Source: Rhodospirillaceae bacterium (lineage in GTDB: Bacteria > Pseudomonadota > Alphaproteobacteria > Rhodospirillales > JABHCV01). From it: DNA of 64,000 nucleotides. The notes beneath the pieces are model-generated. The model worked only from the letters and a program-made list of their open reading frames with translations, searched no databases and was not told the origin of the DNA. Positions 54,670-63,453 of the stretch are shown here, piece by piece. Made by a program: the position numbers and the translations under genes. The number at the start of each line of letters is the position of its first letter. Position 1 is the stretch's first letter. The DNA is taken from the NCBI GenBank assembly GCA_018662005.1, contig JABJHA010000002.1:186001-250000 (forward strand), written 5' to 3'.

Positions 54670-54702
54670 TGTTACGCGGCAACAAACCTTTTTGAAGTTT
54701 AC
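54670..54702 (+). promoter_or_regulatory. 33-bp regulon motif, copy C (cofE/FrhB-like promoter)
   Basis: TGTTACG, seven variable bases, then AAACCTTTTTGAAGTTTAC, in the same spacing as copies A and B. It sits 147 bp upstream of the FrhB-like start, reading toward it, and 59 bp from the cofE start. Two bases in the central TTTTAC differ from the other copies. Confidence 0.8.
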
Positions 54703-54849
54703 AAAATATGCCAATTCAATCCTATTGGCGACAGAACGATTGATGAATTCCTAAGCACTGGTAATTGATCAATTTTTGTCATCTCCACACTCTCGCGCAG
54801 TATCATATTTGGGTGAGAGATCACAAGGAATTTTGGGAACCGGGTACCC

Positions 54850-56142
54850 ATGGTCAAAGTCCAACAACCTCCCTTACGTAGCCTGGATAAAAGAACGTCT
54901 GACGTTGAAAGCCGTTTTCTGGGGCTGATCGAAGAGGGAACCGACCCTAACGAATGGGCCTTTGCCTGGCGCACGGAATTAAACCGTGGCGGTTTCCGCG
55001 CCGTCGATTTCCTGATGAAGACAATTGTCGATCCCGGCAAGTGCGTCGGCTGCGCTTCGTGCATCAGTATTTGTCCGGTTGACGTTTTCGATTATGTCGA
55101 TGAGCGCCCCGTCGATACCCGAACCGATGCCTGCGTTTACTGTATTTTATGCGTCGAGGTTTGCCCGGTGCTGCGGCCCGTTGATCGGGACTTGCCGGAA
55201 ATTCTTGAATTTCGTGAACCCGCCACGCTCGAGAGCTACGGCACCTATTCTTACGGCGTCTATGCCCGCGCTACCGACCCGGAAATCCTCGACCATGCAC
55301 AAGACGGCGGTGTCGTATCGGCGCTTATTCTGCATGGCTTTGATAATGGCACCCTTGAAGGGGCCATTCTGGGCGATGTCTATCCCGACAATACCCAGAT
55401 CGGCTTTCAGAAACTGGCCAAAACCCGTGAACAGGTGCTGAGCTGTGCTGCATCCCGTTACACCTATTCGCCCAATACCCTGGCCCTTCAGGAAGCTATG
55501 AAGGAAAACGTCTCGCCGCTTTGTGTGGTTGGTGTTCCCTGTCAGGTCGATGGCGTGCGCCTGCAACAGCACTCGAGCATCCGCATGGAAATGAGCAATT
55601 GGTACCGGGACAATATCGCCCTGGTTATCGGGCTGTATTGTTCAGAAAGCTTCACCCATGAAAGCATAGAAAAACTGGGCGAGTTGATCGACGTTGATCC
55701 GAAAAGGATCGTTAACATCAATATTAAGGGCAAGGTCGTGGTCCGCCTCGATGATGGCGAGGTCAGGGAATACTCGCTGGCCAAGTATCAGCAATTCGCC
55801 CGCCCGGCGTGTCTTTATTGCCTTGATTACGGTGCCGAAAATGCCGATCTGAGTTGTGGTGGCATTGGCATGGATGGCTGGACTTACACCCTGATCAGAA
55901 CCGAACGAGGACATAAGGCCTTTGCAGCAGCATTGGAAGCAGGCGTCATCGAACAGCGGCCCTTGGCTGATGAACCCCGGGGCGAATACCTGATGGGAAT
56001 GTTATCGAAAAATAAAAAACTGAACCGTCCCTTGCCCGTGCAAATGCCGACCCTGGAAGAACGAACAGCCTTAGGCTATTTGAGCCCTAAAACCTTTTAC
56101 ACAAAAGGACCCGGGGCACCGCCACCGGCTGAAGAGCAATGA
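54850..56142 (+). CDS. F420-reducing FrhB/FdhB-type flavin and Fe-S subunit
   Basis: 430 residues. Residues about 60-120 hold two [4Fe-4S] motifs (CVGCASCISICPVDVFDY, then CVYCILCVEVCP). The remainder is the FrhB/FdhB fold: DGGVVSALILHGFDNG, VVGVPCQVDGVRL, GLYCSESFTHE, and a second Cys group in RPACLYCLDYGAENADLSCG. This family transfers electrons between Fe-S clusters and F420 through FAD. It overlaps the 2-oxoacid oxidoreductase alpha gene by 4 bp, so the two products probably form one complex. The ribosome binding site is weak, so the start is less certain. Confidence 0.9.
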   Translation: MVKVQQPPLRSLDKRTSDVESRFLGLIEEGTDPNEWAFAWRTELNRGGFRAVDFLMKTIVDPGKCVGCASCISICPVDVFDYVDERPVDTRTDACVYCILCVEVCPVLRPVDRDLPEILEFREPATLESYGTYSYGVYARATDPEILDHAQDGGVVSALILHGFDNGTLEGAILGDVYPDNTQIGFQKLAKTREQVLSCAASRYTYSPNTLALQEAMKENVSPLCVVGVPCQVDGVRLQQHSSIRMEMSNWYRDNIALVIGLYCSESFTHESIEKLGELIDVDPKRIVNINIKGKVVVRLDDGEVREYSLAKYQQFARPACLYCLDYGAENADLSCGGIGMDGWTYTLIRTERGHKAFAAALEAGVIEQRPLADEPRGEYLMGMLSKNKKLNRPLPVQMPTLEERTALGYLSPKTFYTKGPGAPPPAEEQ

Positions 56143-57932
56143 ACATTATCAACAATAAAATCAAATTGCCGAGCCCGGCCAAGGTTTGTAAAGATGTCAA
56201 CGTGATGGTCGCGGGGCAAGGCGGTGATGGTTCGCTGACCATCATTTCGCTGCTTTCCCAAGCCCTTCGCAATCGCGGACTCGACCTTTATCAGACCAGC
56301 AACATTGCGTCCCGCATCAAGGGCGGTCATGCGGCGGCGATTTTACGTGCCTCGCAAGTCCAGCACGGCGGCCTTGGCGATAACCTGGATGTACTTGTCG
56401 CCTTTGATGAAGAAGCCATTGTCAACGCCGGTCCAACCATGGGCCCCCAAGGCATTGTCATTTACGATTTGTCGCGCGGGCCATTGCCTGTAAATTGTCT
56501 GAACGACGATGTCGTGGTTCTTGCCGTGCCGTTCAGCCGCTTTGCGGTCAGGGATTTACGGCGCGACCTGTTCAAAAACGGCATCGGTTTCGGCCTGGTT
56601 GCCCGGGCGCTCGGCATCGACGATACCGAAGCCGCCGATTGCATGAAAAAGCGCTTCAAAAGACTTTCCAAAGACGCCCTGAACGCCAACCTTCATGCCC
56701 TGAGCTTAGGCTTTGAAGTCGCTGATGAATTCGGAATCAAAGTGGGCAAGAACCTGATCGATTTGCCCAAAGGGGAAAAATCGGAACGCCTGTCCATTAC
56801 CGGCAACCAGGCGACGGCGATGGGATTCCTGGCCGCCGGTGGGCGGTTCTTTGCCGGATATCCGATTACCCCTGCGACAGAAATCATGGAAACACTATCA
56901 AGACATTCCTCAAAGTTAGGCGCTGTGGTCATTCAGGCGGAAGACGAGTTGTCCGCCATTAATCAGGCTATCGGAGCTTCGCTTACAGGGGCGCGGGCCA
57001 TGACAGCGTCTTCATCACCAGGCATAGCCCTGATGCAGGAAAGCATCAGCCATTGCGGTTCGGCCGAAATTCCCCTGGTTGTTGTCAACTGCCAACGGGC
57101 CGGGCCGTCAACGGGCATGCCGACAAAAACCGAACAAAGCGACTTAGGCATGTTGACCCAGGGCGGCAGTGGCGATTTTCCCCGTGTCGTGCTTTACCCC
57201 GGCAATGCCCAGGAATGCTTCAACATCGCCGCCCTGGCGACGAACATTTCACAGATCGCGCAAATCCCTGTCTACATCGCCCTGGATCGGTCGCTGGCCC
57301 AAAACACCGCCACCGTTGCCCCGTTTGATCTTGACAGTGTTGAACTGGATAAAGGGAAACTTCTCGATCAGGCGGCACTTGAAAAAATTGATACCTATCA
57401 GCGCTACGCCATTACCGATGATGGCATTTCGCCGTGGGCGGTGCCGGGTATGCCTGGCGGAATGAATCTTGTCACCGGCAATGAACGCAACGAATGGGGA
57501 CAGGTATCCACCGAACCGGCCAACCGCGTTATTATGATGGACAAACGGGCCCGCAAGATCGACGCTATTTTGGACCTGCTGCCAGGGGCGGTCGAAAACG
57601 GTGACGAAAATGCGGACATCGGCCTGATTGGCACCGGCATGGAATCGGGTGTCATGTGTGAAGCTCAGGAAAAACTTGAAGAACAGGGTTTGAAAACACT
57701 GATCCACCGGCCATTAACCTTGTGGCCTGTCCTGGACGACACCATCGATTTTGTCAAAAAGTGCTCGAAAGTTTACGTCATTGAACACAACGAGAGCGGC
57801 CAGTTGGAACGGCTTCTTAAAGGAGCCGGTTGTCCGCCTGAAACCCTTCGCGGGATTCGTAAATATGACGGATTACCGTTCAGACCTTCGGAATTGGCGG
57901 ACAGAATTATCACACAAGAGGCAATGGCATGA
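56139..57932 (+). CDS. 2-oxoacid:acceptor oxidoreductase, fused gamma-alpha subunit
   Basis: 597 residues. Residues about 20-195 are the gamma (POR) domain: MVAGQGGDGSLTIISLL, then SNIASRIKGGHAAAILRAS. Residues about 220-590 are the alpha domain: GNQATAMGFLAAGGRFFAGY and PITPATEIM, EDELSAINQAIGASLTGARA, and NCQRAGPSTGMPTKTEQSDL. It resembles the KorA type. With the beta subunit it oxidatively decarboxylates a 2-oxoacid to an acyl-CoA. It overlaps both flanking genes by 4 bp. Confidence 0.93.
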   Translation: MNIINNKIKLPSPAKVCKDVNVMVAGQGGDGSLTIISLLSQALRNRGLDLYQTSNIASRIKGGHAAAILRASQVQHGGLGDNLDVLVAFDEEAIVNAGPTMGPQGIVIYDLSRGPLPVNCLNDDVVVLAVPFSRFAVRDLRRDLFKNGIGFGLVARALGIDDTEAADCMKKRFKRLSKDALNANLHALSLGFEVADEFGIKVGKNLIDLPKGEKSERLSITGNQATAMGFLAAGGRFFAGYPITPATEIMETLSRHSSKLGAVVIQAEDELSAINQAIGASLTGARAMTASSSPGIALMQESISHCGSAEIPLVVVNCQRAGPSTGMPTKTEQSDLGMLTQGGSGDFPRVVLYPGNAQECFNIAALATNISQIAQIPVYIALDRSLAQNTATVAPFDLDSVELDKGKLLDQAALEKIDTYQRYAITDDGISPWAVPGMPGGMNLVTGNERNEWGQVSTEPANRVIMMDKRARKIDAILDLLPGAVENGDENADIGLIGTGMESGVMCEAQEKLEEQGLKTLIHRPLTLWPVLDDTIDFVKKCSKVYVIEHNESGQLERLLKGAGCPPETLRGIRKYDGLPFRPSELADRIITQEAMA

Positions 57933-58792
57933 CGACAACCTTCACACCAAAAGACCCGATCTGGTGCGCCGGTTGCGGCCACTACGGCGTTCAGGGAGCA
58001 CTTGTTAACGCCTTGAAAGAACTTGAAATTCCGGCCCACGAAACTTTCGTACTGGCGGGCATTGGCTGTTCGGGTTCGATCCAGAACAATATCAATGCCT
58101 ACGGTTATCATTCCATGCACGGTCGCGTTCTGCCGACAGCCGTGGGCGCCGCCATCGCCAACCCCGAGCTTACTGTCATCGCCGCCGGTGGTGACGGCGA
58201 TGGATATGCCATCGGCATGGGCCATTTTGTCCACGCCATTCACCGCAATGCCAGTGTCCTTTATATCCTGATGAACAATGCCGCCTATGGGCTGACCAAG
58301 GGTCAGGATTCGCCGACTTCGGCGGCAGCCCGTGTCGCCGGTTACAGTGCGCCCATTGATGGCATTACGTTGGGTCTTTCGATCCCGGGTGCTACCTTTC
58401 TGGCGCGCGGTTTTACGCGCTGGTCGGACCAGCTTAACGGCTTGCTGAAACAGGGTCTGGAACATGTTCGGGCCAAGAAAGGCTTTGCCTTACTAGAAAT
58501 CCTGTCACCCTGCGTCACCTATAACGACACCTATCCCGATTGGGATACACAACTGTTTAATGTCGATGAAGACCCGGATTACTCATCCGCTGACAGGGGT
58601 GTTGCTTTCCAGGCGATTGAACGTTTGCGAGGCGAGGGAAGAATAGCTGCCGGTTTGATCCACCGGGGAGAGCAATCGGCTTTCGAAGCACAATGGCTAG
58701 AAGACGGCATCTGTCCGGCCAATTTGGAAGCCCATGATCCGCAAAAAAACCTTGAAACCCTGCGTGACATTATGACGTCCTACTCGGCATAA
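57929..58792 (+). CDS. 2-oxoacid:acceptor oxidoreductase beta subunit (TPP binding)
   Basis: 287 residues. IWCAGCGHYGVQGALVNAL and GIGCSGSIQNNINAYGYHSM, then HGRVLPTAVG, give the Fe-S and TPP sites. VIAAGGDGDGYAIGMGHFVH is the Mg-TPP motif, and MNNAAYGLTKGQDSPTS follows. It is a KorB-type catalytic partner of the alpha gene. Its start overlaps the alpha stop by 4 bp. There is no separate ferredoxin subunit; the FrhB-like protein supplies Fe-S clusters. Confidence 0.93.
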   Translation: MTTTFTPKDPIWCAGCGHYGVQGALVNALKELEIPAHETFVLAGIGCSGSIQNNINAYGYHSMHGRVLPTAVGAAIANPELTVIAAGGDGDGYAIGMGHFVHAIHRNASVLYILMNNAAYGLTKGQDSPTSAAARVAGYSAPIDGITLGLSIPGATFLARGFTRWSDQLNGLLKQGLEHVRAKKGFALLEILSPCVTYNDTYPDWDTQLFNVDEDPDYSSADRGVAFQAIERLRGEGRIAAGLIHRGEQSAFEAQWLEDGICPANLEAHDPQKNLETLRDIMTSYSA

Positions 58793-58874
58793 TTAACAAA
58801 GGTCTTAATATGGCAACTTAGGCGAAGAACGATATTGTGAAAAACAATACAAACAACCGGAGCCACCGAACACA

Positions 58875-59885
58875 ATGAGCCGGTCTCAAGATTCCATATC
58901 CACCCGACCCCGGGTTCTGGCGCTCAGCGGCGGCATTGGCGGGGCCAAACTGGCCCTTGGTCTTTACAGGATACTTGAGCCCTGGCAATTGGCCGTGGTT
59001 GTCAACACAGGCGATGATTTTGAACACTTGGGGCTTCATATTTCGCCCGATGTCGATACCCTGATGTATACCCTGTCGGGTGAAAACAATACGGAATTGG
59101 GTTGGGGCCGGGCCGGCGAGACATGGGTTTTTCTCGAGCAGTTAAAACGGCTTGGCGGCGAGACCTGGTTTCAATTGGGTGACGGCGATCTTGCCGTTCA
59201 TATAAGACGCACTGAATCCCTTAAGCAAGACCATACATTAAGCGCGATTACCGCCGATCTGTTCCTTAGGATGGGTATCGAAGCCCACGCATGGCCCATG
59301 AGTGACCAGTCGGTCAGAACCATGGTTGATACGGCGGACGGACAGGTCCTTCCTTTTCAGAATTATTTTGTCGGACAATTATGCAAGCCCGAAGTCAGTG
59401 GATTTCGTTTCACCGGTGCCCAGACGGCAAAACCCAATCAATCTTTCCTTCGCTTGCTTGGCGATCCCAAACTGGATGCGGTCATTATCTGTCCGTCAAA
59501 TCCTTTCGTCAGTGTCGATCCCATCCTTGCCATACCGGGGGTGCGCGAGGCGCTGAAGGCTTGCCCGGTACCGGTCATTGCGATCAGCCCCATTGTTGGT
59601 GGCGAGGCGGTGAAAGGACCAACGGCAAAGATGATGCGTGAATTGAAGATGGATGTTAATCCGCTTAGCGTGGCAGGGCATTACGCCGGTCTGCTCGATG
59701 GCTTCGTCCTTGACGATGCAGACGCTGGTTATAGGGACTCCCTTGAAATTTCCTCGCTTGTTACCTCGACCGTCATGCAAACTCTTGCAGATCGTGACAC
59801 TCTTGCCCGCGATGTTCTTGCCTTCGCCGAGCAGCTCAAGGCGAAGGAACTTTCGCTGCCGGTCGTCGCCAGGGGGGCTTTATAG
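58875..59885 (+). CDS. cofD: 2-phospho-L-lactate (or related) transferase CofD
   Basis: 336 residues. ALSGGIGGAKLALGLYRIL and VVNTGDDFEHLGLHISPDVD, then TLMYTLSG, are diagnostic for CofD/FbiA. SDQSVRTMVDT and ICPSNPFVSVDPILAIPG support the call. It joins FO to the activated phospho-acid to make F420-0 (or its dehydro or 3PG form). It lies 82 bp after the KorB-type gene, with no terminator seen between, and 2 bp before cofC. Confidence 0.95.
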   Translation: MSRSQDSISTRPRVLALSGGIGGAKLALGLYRILEPWQLAVVVNTGDDFEHLGLHISPDVDTLMYTLSGENNTELGWGRAGETWVFLEQLKRLGGETWFQLGDGDLAVHIRRTESLKQDHTLSAITADLFLRMGIEAHAWPMSDQSVRTMVDTADGQVLPFQNYFVGQLCKPEVSGFRFTGAQTAKPNQSFLRLLGDPKLDAVIICPSNPFVSVDPILAIPGVREALKACPVPVIAISPIVGGEAVKGPTAKMMRELKMDVNPLSVAGHYAGLLDGFVLDDADAGYRDSLEISSLVTSTVMQTLADRDTLARDVLAFAEQLKAKELSLPVVARGAL

Positions 59886-59887
59886 CC

Positions 59888-60589
59888 ATGCATCATTCCG
59901 GCTTCTGGGCCATTGTTCCGGTCAAAGACTTCAAAGGTGCCAAATCACGTCTGGCCACCGTGTTGGACGCAGGCGAGCGCCAACAGTTGTCTCGTGTCAT
60001 GCTGCGCGATGTCTTGGGCGCTATTTCTGCCGTCCCGCAATTGGCCGGCACGGTGATGGTGACGCACGATCCGGAAGCGGCGGAAATAGCTACGGCCTTT
60101 GGCGCCCGAGTCTTTTATGAGGTTGAAAACAGAGGCCCGACAGAAGCGGTGATGATGGCCGTCCGTCTGCTGGTGGCGGAGGGACAAACGGGCATGATCA
60201 GCATCCCCGGGGACGTTCCCCTGGTAAACACTGATGAAATCAGCCACCTGCTCGACTCCCATGGTTCGGCACCGGCGGTGACAATAACCCCGGCTTGGGA
60301 TGGCGGCGGCTCAAATGCCATTGTTTGCACGCCACCCGATGCTATTCCACTGAGTTATGGCGAAGGCAGCTTTTCATCACACCTTAAAACCGCAAAGCGA
60401 CATGGTATTGAAGTCAACGTCATCGAACTACCCGGCTTTGGGCTTGATCTTGATCGACCCGATGATCTGTTCACCTTTATTGAAAAATCCTCGCTTTGCC
60501 TGACGGCACAGTACTTAACAGACAGTGGCATCGCCGCCCGTTTGAACGCTCCTGCTTCTTCAAGCGCATTACTCAGGAGTCACGGATGA
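59888..60589 (+). CDS. cofC: Phospholactate/phosphoglycerate guanylyltransferase CofC
   Basis: 233 residues with the nucleotidyltransferase start WAIVPVKDFKGAKSRLATVL and ISIPGDVPLVNTDEISHL; a SNAIVCTPP stretch and LPGFGLDLDRPDDLFTFI are typical of CofC. It activates 2-phospholactate, or PEP or 3-phosphoglycerate in some bacteria, with GTP. The choice of acid sets the F420 side chain; the sequence does not let me decide. It overlaps cofGH by 4 bp. Confidence 0.93.
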   Translation: MHHSGFWAIVPVKDFKGAKSRLATVLDAGERQQLSRVMLRDVLGAISAVPQLAGTVMVTHDPEAAEIATAFGARVFYEVENRGPTEAVMMAVRLLVAEGQTGMISIPGDVPLVNTDEISHLLDSHGSAPAVTITPAWDGGGSNAIVCTPPDAIPLSYGEGSFSSHLKTAKRHGIEVNVIELPGFGLDLDRPDDLFTFIEKSSLCLTAQYLTDSGIAARLNAPASSSALLRSHG

Positions 60590-63006
60590 GCGATAATGAC
60601 CGCCTGTCAAAATCAAAGGCATTGGCACTGGCCGGGACAGGTGAGGGCGACCTCGCGGCAATGAAAAAAAGGGCCGCCAGCCTTCGCGACGAGGGCCATG
60701 GCAACATTGTCAGCTATTCGCGCAAGGTTTTCATTCCACTGACCCAGCTTTGCCGCGACGTTTGCCATTATTGCACTTTCGCCAAGACGCCGAAAAACCT
60801 TCGGCGGGCCTACATGACACGAGACGAGGTTCTCGCCATTGCCCGCGCCGGTCAGGCCGCCGGTTGCAAGGAAGCCCTGTTCACCCTGGGCGACAAGCCC
60901 GAGAAGCGCTACGACCAGGCCCGGGACGAACTGCAAGAACTGGGATTTGCAACAACTCTTGAATACGTCGCCGACATGGCCCGAATGGTTTTTGTCGAGA
61001 CCGGATTGTTGCCCCACATTAATGCCGGCGTCATGAGCGGCCCGGAAGTCGCTATGCTAAAAGGTGTCTCCCTTTCCCAGGGGCTGATGCTGGAAAGCGG
61101 CTCGTCTCGTCTTTGTCAAAAGGGTCAGGCCCATTTCGGTAGCCCTGACAAAGATCCGGCCCTGCGCCTTGAAACCCTTCGCCAGGCGGGCATTCATCAA
61201 GTCCCCATAACATCGGGCCTGCTGCTGGGAATAGGCGAGACCCGCAAAGAATATATAGAATCACTTTTGGCGTTGCGCGCCCTTCATGACCAATATGGTC
61301 ATATTCAGGAAATTATTATTCAGAATTTCCGCGCCAAACCTGACACAGTAATGGCCCAATCGCCTGAACCGTCTCCGGATTTACTGCTTTGGGCCGTCGC
61401 CGCGGCCAGGCTTGTTTTCGGGCGGACGATGAATATCCAGGCCCCGCCAAATCTGAGCCCGGGACTGATTGGCCAATTGATTGGCGCCGGGATCAACGAT
61501 TGGGGCGGCATCTCGCCGGTAACCCCCGATCACGTTAACCCGGAAGCACCATGGCCGCATCTTGATGCCATTGCAGCGGAAACGAAACTCGCCGGAAAGA
61601 CTCTGGTCGAAAGGCTGGCGGTATACCCCGACTATATTTTCAGCAACAAGGACTGGATCACGACTGACTTTCGCGCCCGGGTTCTCCATACCATTGATGC
61701 CAGCGGTTATGTGCGATCCGATTCCTGGTCGCCCGGGCAAGAAACCACGATCCCCGAAATGAAAACCGATGTACGGTCCTTTCATATTGAAGACTCCCTC
61801 AGTCGGGTTTTATCGAAAGCTACCGCAGGTGTGGAAATCAACGAGGCCGAAATCTCGACGTTGTTCGACACCCGGGGGACGGACTTTTCCAGGGTATGCC
61901 ATTCGGCTGACCAATTGCGTCGGGAGGTCAACGGCGACACCGTCACCTATATCGTCAACCGCAACATCAATTACACCAACGTCTGTTATTTCCGCTGTGG
62001 CTTCTGCGCCTTTTCCAAAGGCAAAATGTCGGAAAACCTGCGCGGTCGCCCCTATGACTTGGGGCTCGACGAAATCGTTCGCCGGACAGGCGAGGCAAGG
62101 GACCGGGGAGCGACGGAAGTCTGCCTGCAGGGTGGCATTCACCCCGCTTATACGGGCGAGACCTATCTCGGCATTGTGCAGGCCATAAAACGGGCATATC
62201 CCGAAATCCATGTCCATGCTTTCTCGGCCCTTGAAGTGTGGCACGGTGCGCAAACCCTCGGGCTTGGCATTTCAGAATTCCTGCATGAGCTTTCCCAAGC
62301 TGGCCTTGGATCCTTGCCCGGAACGGCGGCGGAAATTCTTGATGACGACATCAGAAAAGTGATCTGCCACGACAAGATTAATTCCGGGCAGTGGGTCGAC
62401 ATTATCGAGACCAGCCATCAAGCGGGCTTACAAACAACGTCGACCATCATGTTCGGACACATCGAGCGACCCCGGCACTGGGCCCGTCATCTGCTGCATT
62501 TACGGTCTTTACAAAAGCGCACCGGCGGGATCACCGAATTCGTGCCCCTGCCTTTCGTGCATCAGGAATCACCGCTTTATCTGAAGGGCAAGGCCCGAAA
62601 AGGGCCGACCTTCCGCGAGGCCGTGCTGATGCACGCCGTGGCGCGCCTGGCCCTGCATCCGCATATCACCAATATTCAGACATCCTGGACCAAGATGGGC
62701 CCGGGCGGCGTTGCGGCCTGCTTGCAGGCTGGCGTCAATGATTTGGGCGGCACGCTAATGAACGAGAGCATCAGTCGGGCAGCTGGTTCGTCTTTTGGCG
62801 AGGAGTTGCCGCCCGAACAAATGGAATCTATCATCAGGGGAATCGGTCGCGCCCCCCGACAACGAACCACTTTATATGGGGATGCGCCAGCAGCGGCCAT
62901 TGAGGCATCCTTTAACGCAGTGCCTCTGACGCCAATCACCAGTACAGAGCCGAAGCGCAATAAATCGCAAAACGAAAATCAGCCGCTGATACGGGCCGGC
63001 GAATAA
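60586..63006 (+). CDS. fbiC: FO synthase, fused CofG-CofH (FbiC-type)
   Basis: 806 residues made of two radical-SAM halves. The CofG half has CRDVCHYCTFAKTPKNLRRA near residue 45-65. The CofH half has NVCYFRCGFCAFSKGKMSEN near residue 465-485. Both carry the CxxxCxxC cluster motif. It makes the deazaflavin FO from tyrosine and the pyrimidine precursor. I use the ATG at 60586, which overlaps the cofC stop, not the longer frame at 60496. The fused form is the one found in many bacteria. Confidence 0.95.
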   Translation: MSDNDRLSKSKALALAGTGEGDLAAMKKRAASLRDEGHGNIVSYSRKVFIPLTQLCRDVCHYCTFAKTPKNLRRAYMTRDEVLAIARAGQAAGCKEALFTLGDKPEKRYDQARDELQELGFATTLEYVADMARMVFVETGLLPHINAGVMSGPEVAMLKGVSLSQGLMLESGSSRLCQKGQAHFGSPDKDPALRLETLRQAGIHQVPITSGLLLGIGETRKEYIESLLALRALHDQYGHIQEIIIQNFRAKPDTVMAQSPEPSPDLLLWAVAAARLVFGRTMNIQAPPNLSPGLIGQLIGAGINDWGGISPVTPDHVNPEAPWPHLDAIAAETKLAGKTLVERLAVYPDYIFSNKDWITTDFRARVLHTIDASGYVRSDSWSPGQETTIPEMKTDVRSFHIEDSLSRVLSKATAGVEINEAEISTLFDTRGTDFSRVCHSADQLRREVNGDTVTYIVNRNINYTNVCYFRCGFCAFSKGKMSENLRGRPYDLGLDEIVRRTGEARDRGATEVCLQGGIHPAYTGETYLGIVQAIKRAYPEIHVHAFSALEVWHGAQTLGLGISEFLHELSQAGLGSLPGTAAEILDDDIRKVICHDKINSGQWVDIIETSHQAGLQTTSTIMFGHIERPRHWARHLLHLRSLQKRTGGITEFVPLPFVHQESPLYLKGKARKGPTFREAVLMHAVARLALHPHITNIQTSWTKMGPGGVAACLQAGVNDLGGTLMNESISRAAGSSFGEELPPEQMESIIRGIGRAPRQRTTLYGDAPAAAIEASFNAVPLTPITSTEPKRNKSQNENQPLIRAGE

Positions 63007-63007
63007 A

Positions 63008-63424
63008 TCAGTTGTAATCCTTGGCCAAAGTTTTCTCTGAATTGATGACGATAAGCTTGCGTTCTATTTCGCTTTGAACAACTTCATGACTCTGAGAATA
63101 ACGCAGGCCTATTTTCTCTGCGATATCATGGAAGCGCGGGTCATTTGGTTCGACAAACCTGGCGGCACCATAAATCGTCACGGTCCGTGAATCCGGATGC
63201 TCACCGCCGACACAGAAACTGACCCGCGGATCGCGCGCGATATTCCGATGCTTTGCCGAGTTGGCATCAAATCCGATGTAAACCAGGCCTCGCTCATAGA
63301 GATACCAGACGGTGCTTAACTGAGGCGCGCCATCCTGGCGGTTGGTGGCAAGCACGGCATTTCGCACATCCGATAAGAAGGCATCAATTTGAAGCTGCGT
63401 CATGGGTGTTGAGGGATAGGTCAT
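63008..63424 (-). CDS. FDOR-B/PPOX-type flavin or F420-dependent oxidoreductase
   Basis: A 138-residue split-barrel protein of the pyridoxamine 5'-phosphate oxidase fold. NAVLATNRQDGAPQLSTVWY and IGFDANSAKHRNIARDPRVS fit the small F420-binding FDOR-B subgroup, with Lys/Arg-rich KHRNI as a likely phosphate site. It converges on fbiC with a single base between stop codons. F420 use is supported by context but is not certain. Confidence 0.8.
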   Translation of the reverse strand: MTYPSTPMTQLQIDAFLSDVRNAVLATNRQDGAPQLSTVWYLYERGLVYIGFDANSAKHRNIARDPRVSFCVGGEHPDSRTVTIYGAARFVEPNDPRFHDIAEKIGLRYSQSHEVVQSEIERKLIVINSEKTLAKDYN

Positions 63425-63453
63425 GATAAATTTTTCCAGGATTTCTATGGGGC

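Noticed and set aside
60496-60585. 30-residue N-terminal extension of FbiC
   Set aside because: It is out of frame inside cofC. The ATG at 60586 overlaps the cofC stop as ATGA, a standard coupling arrangement.
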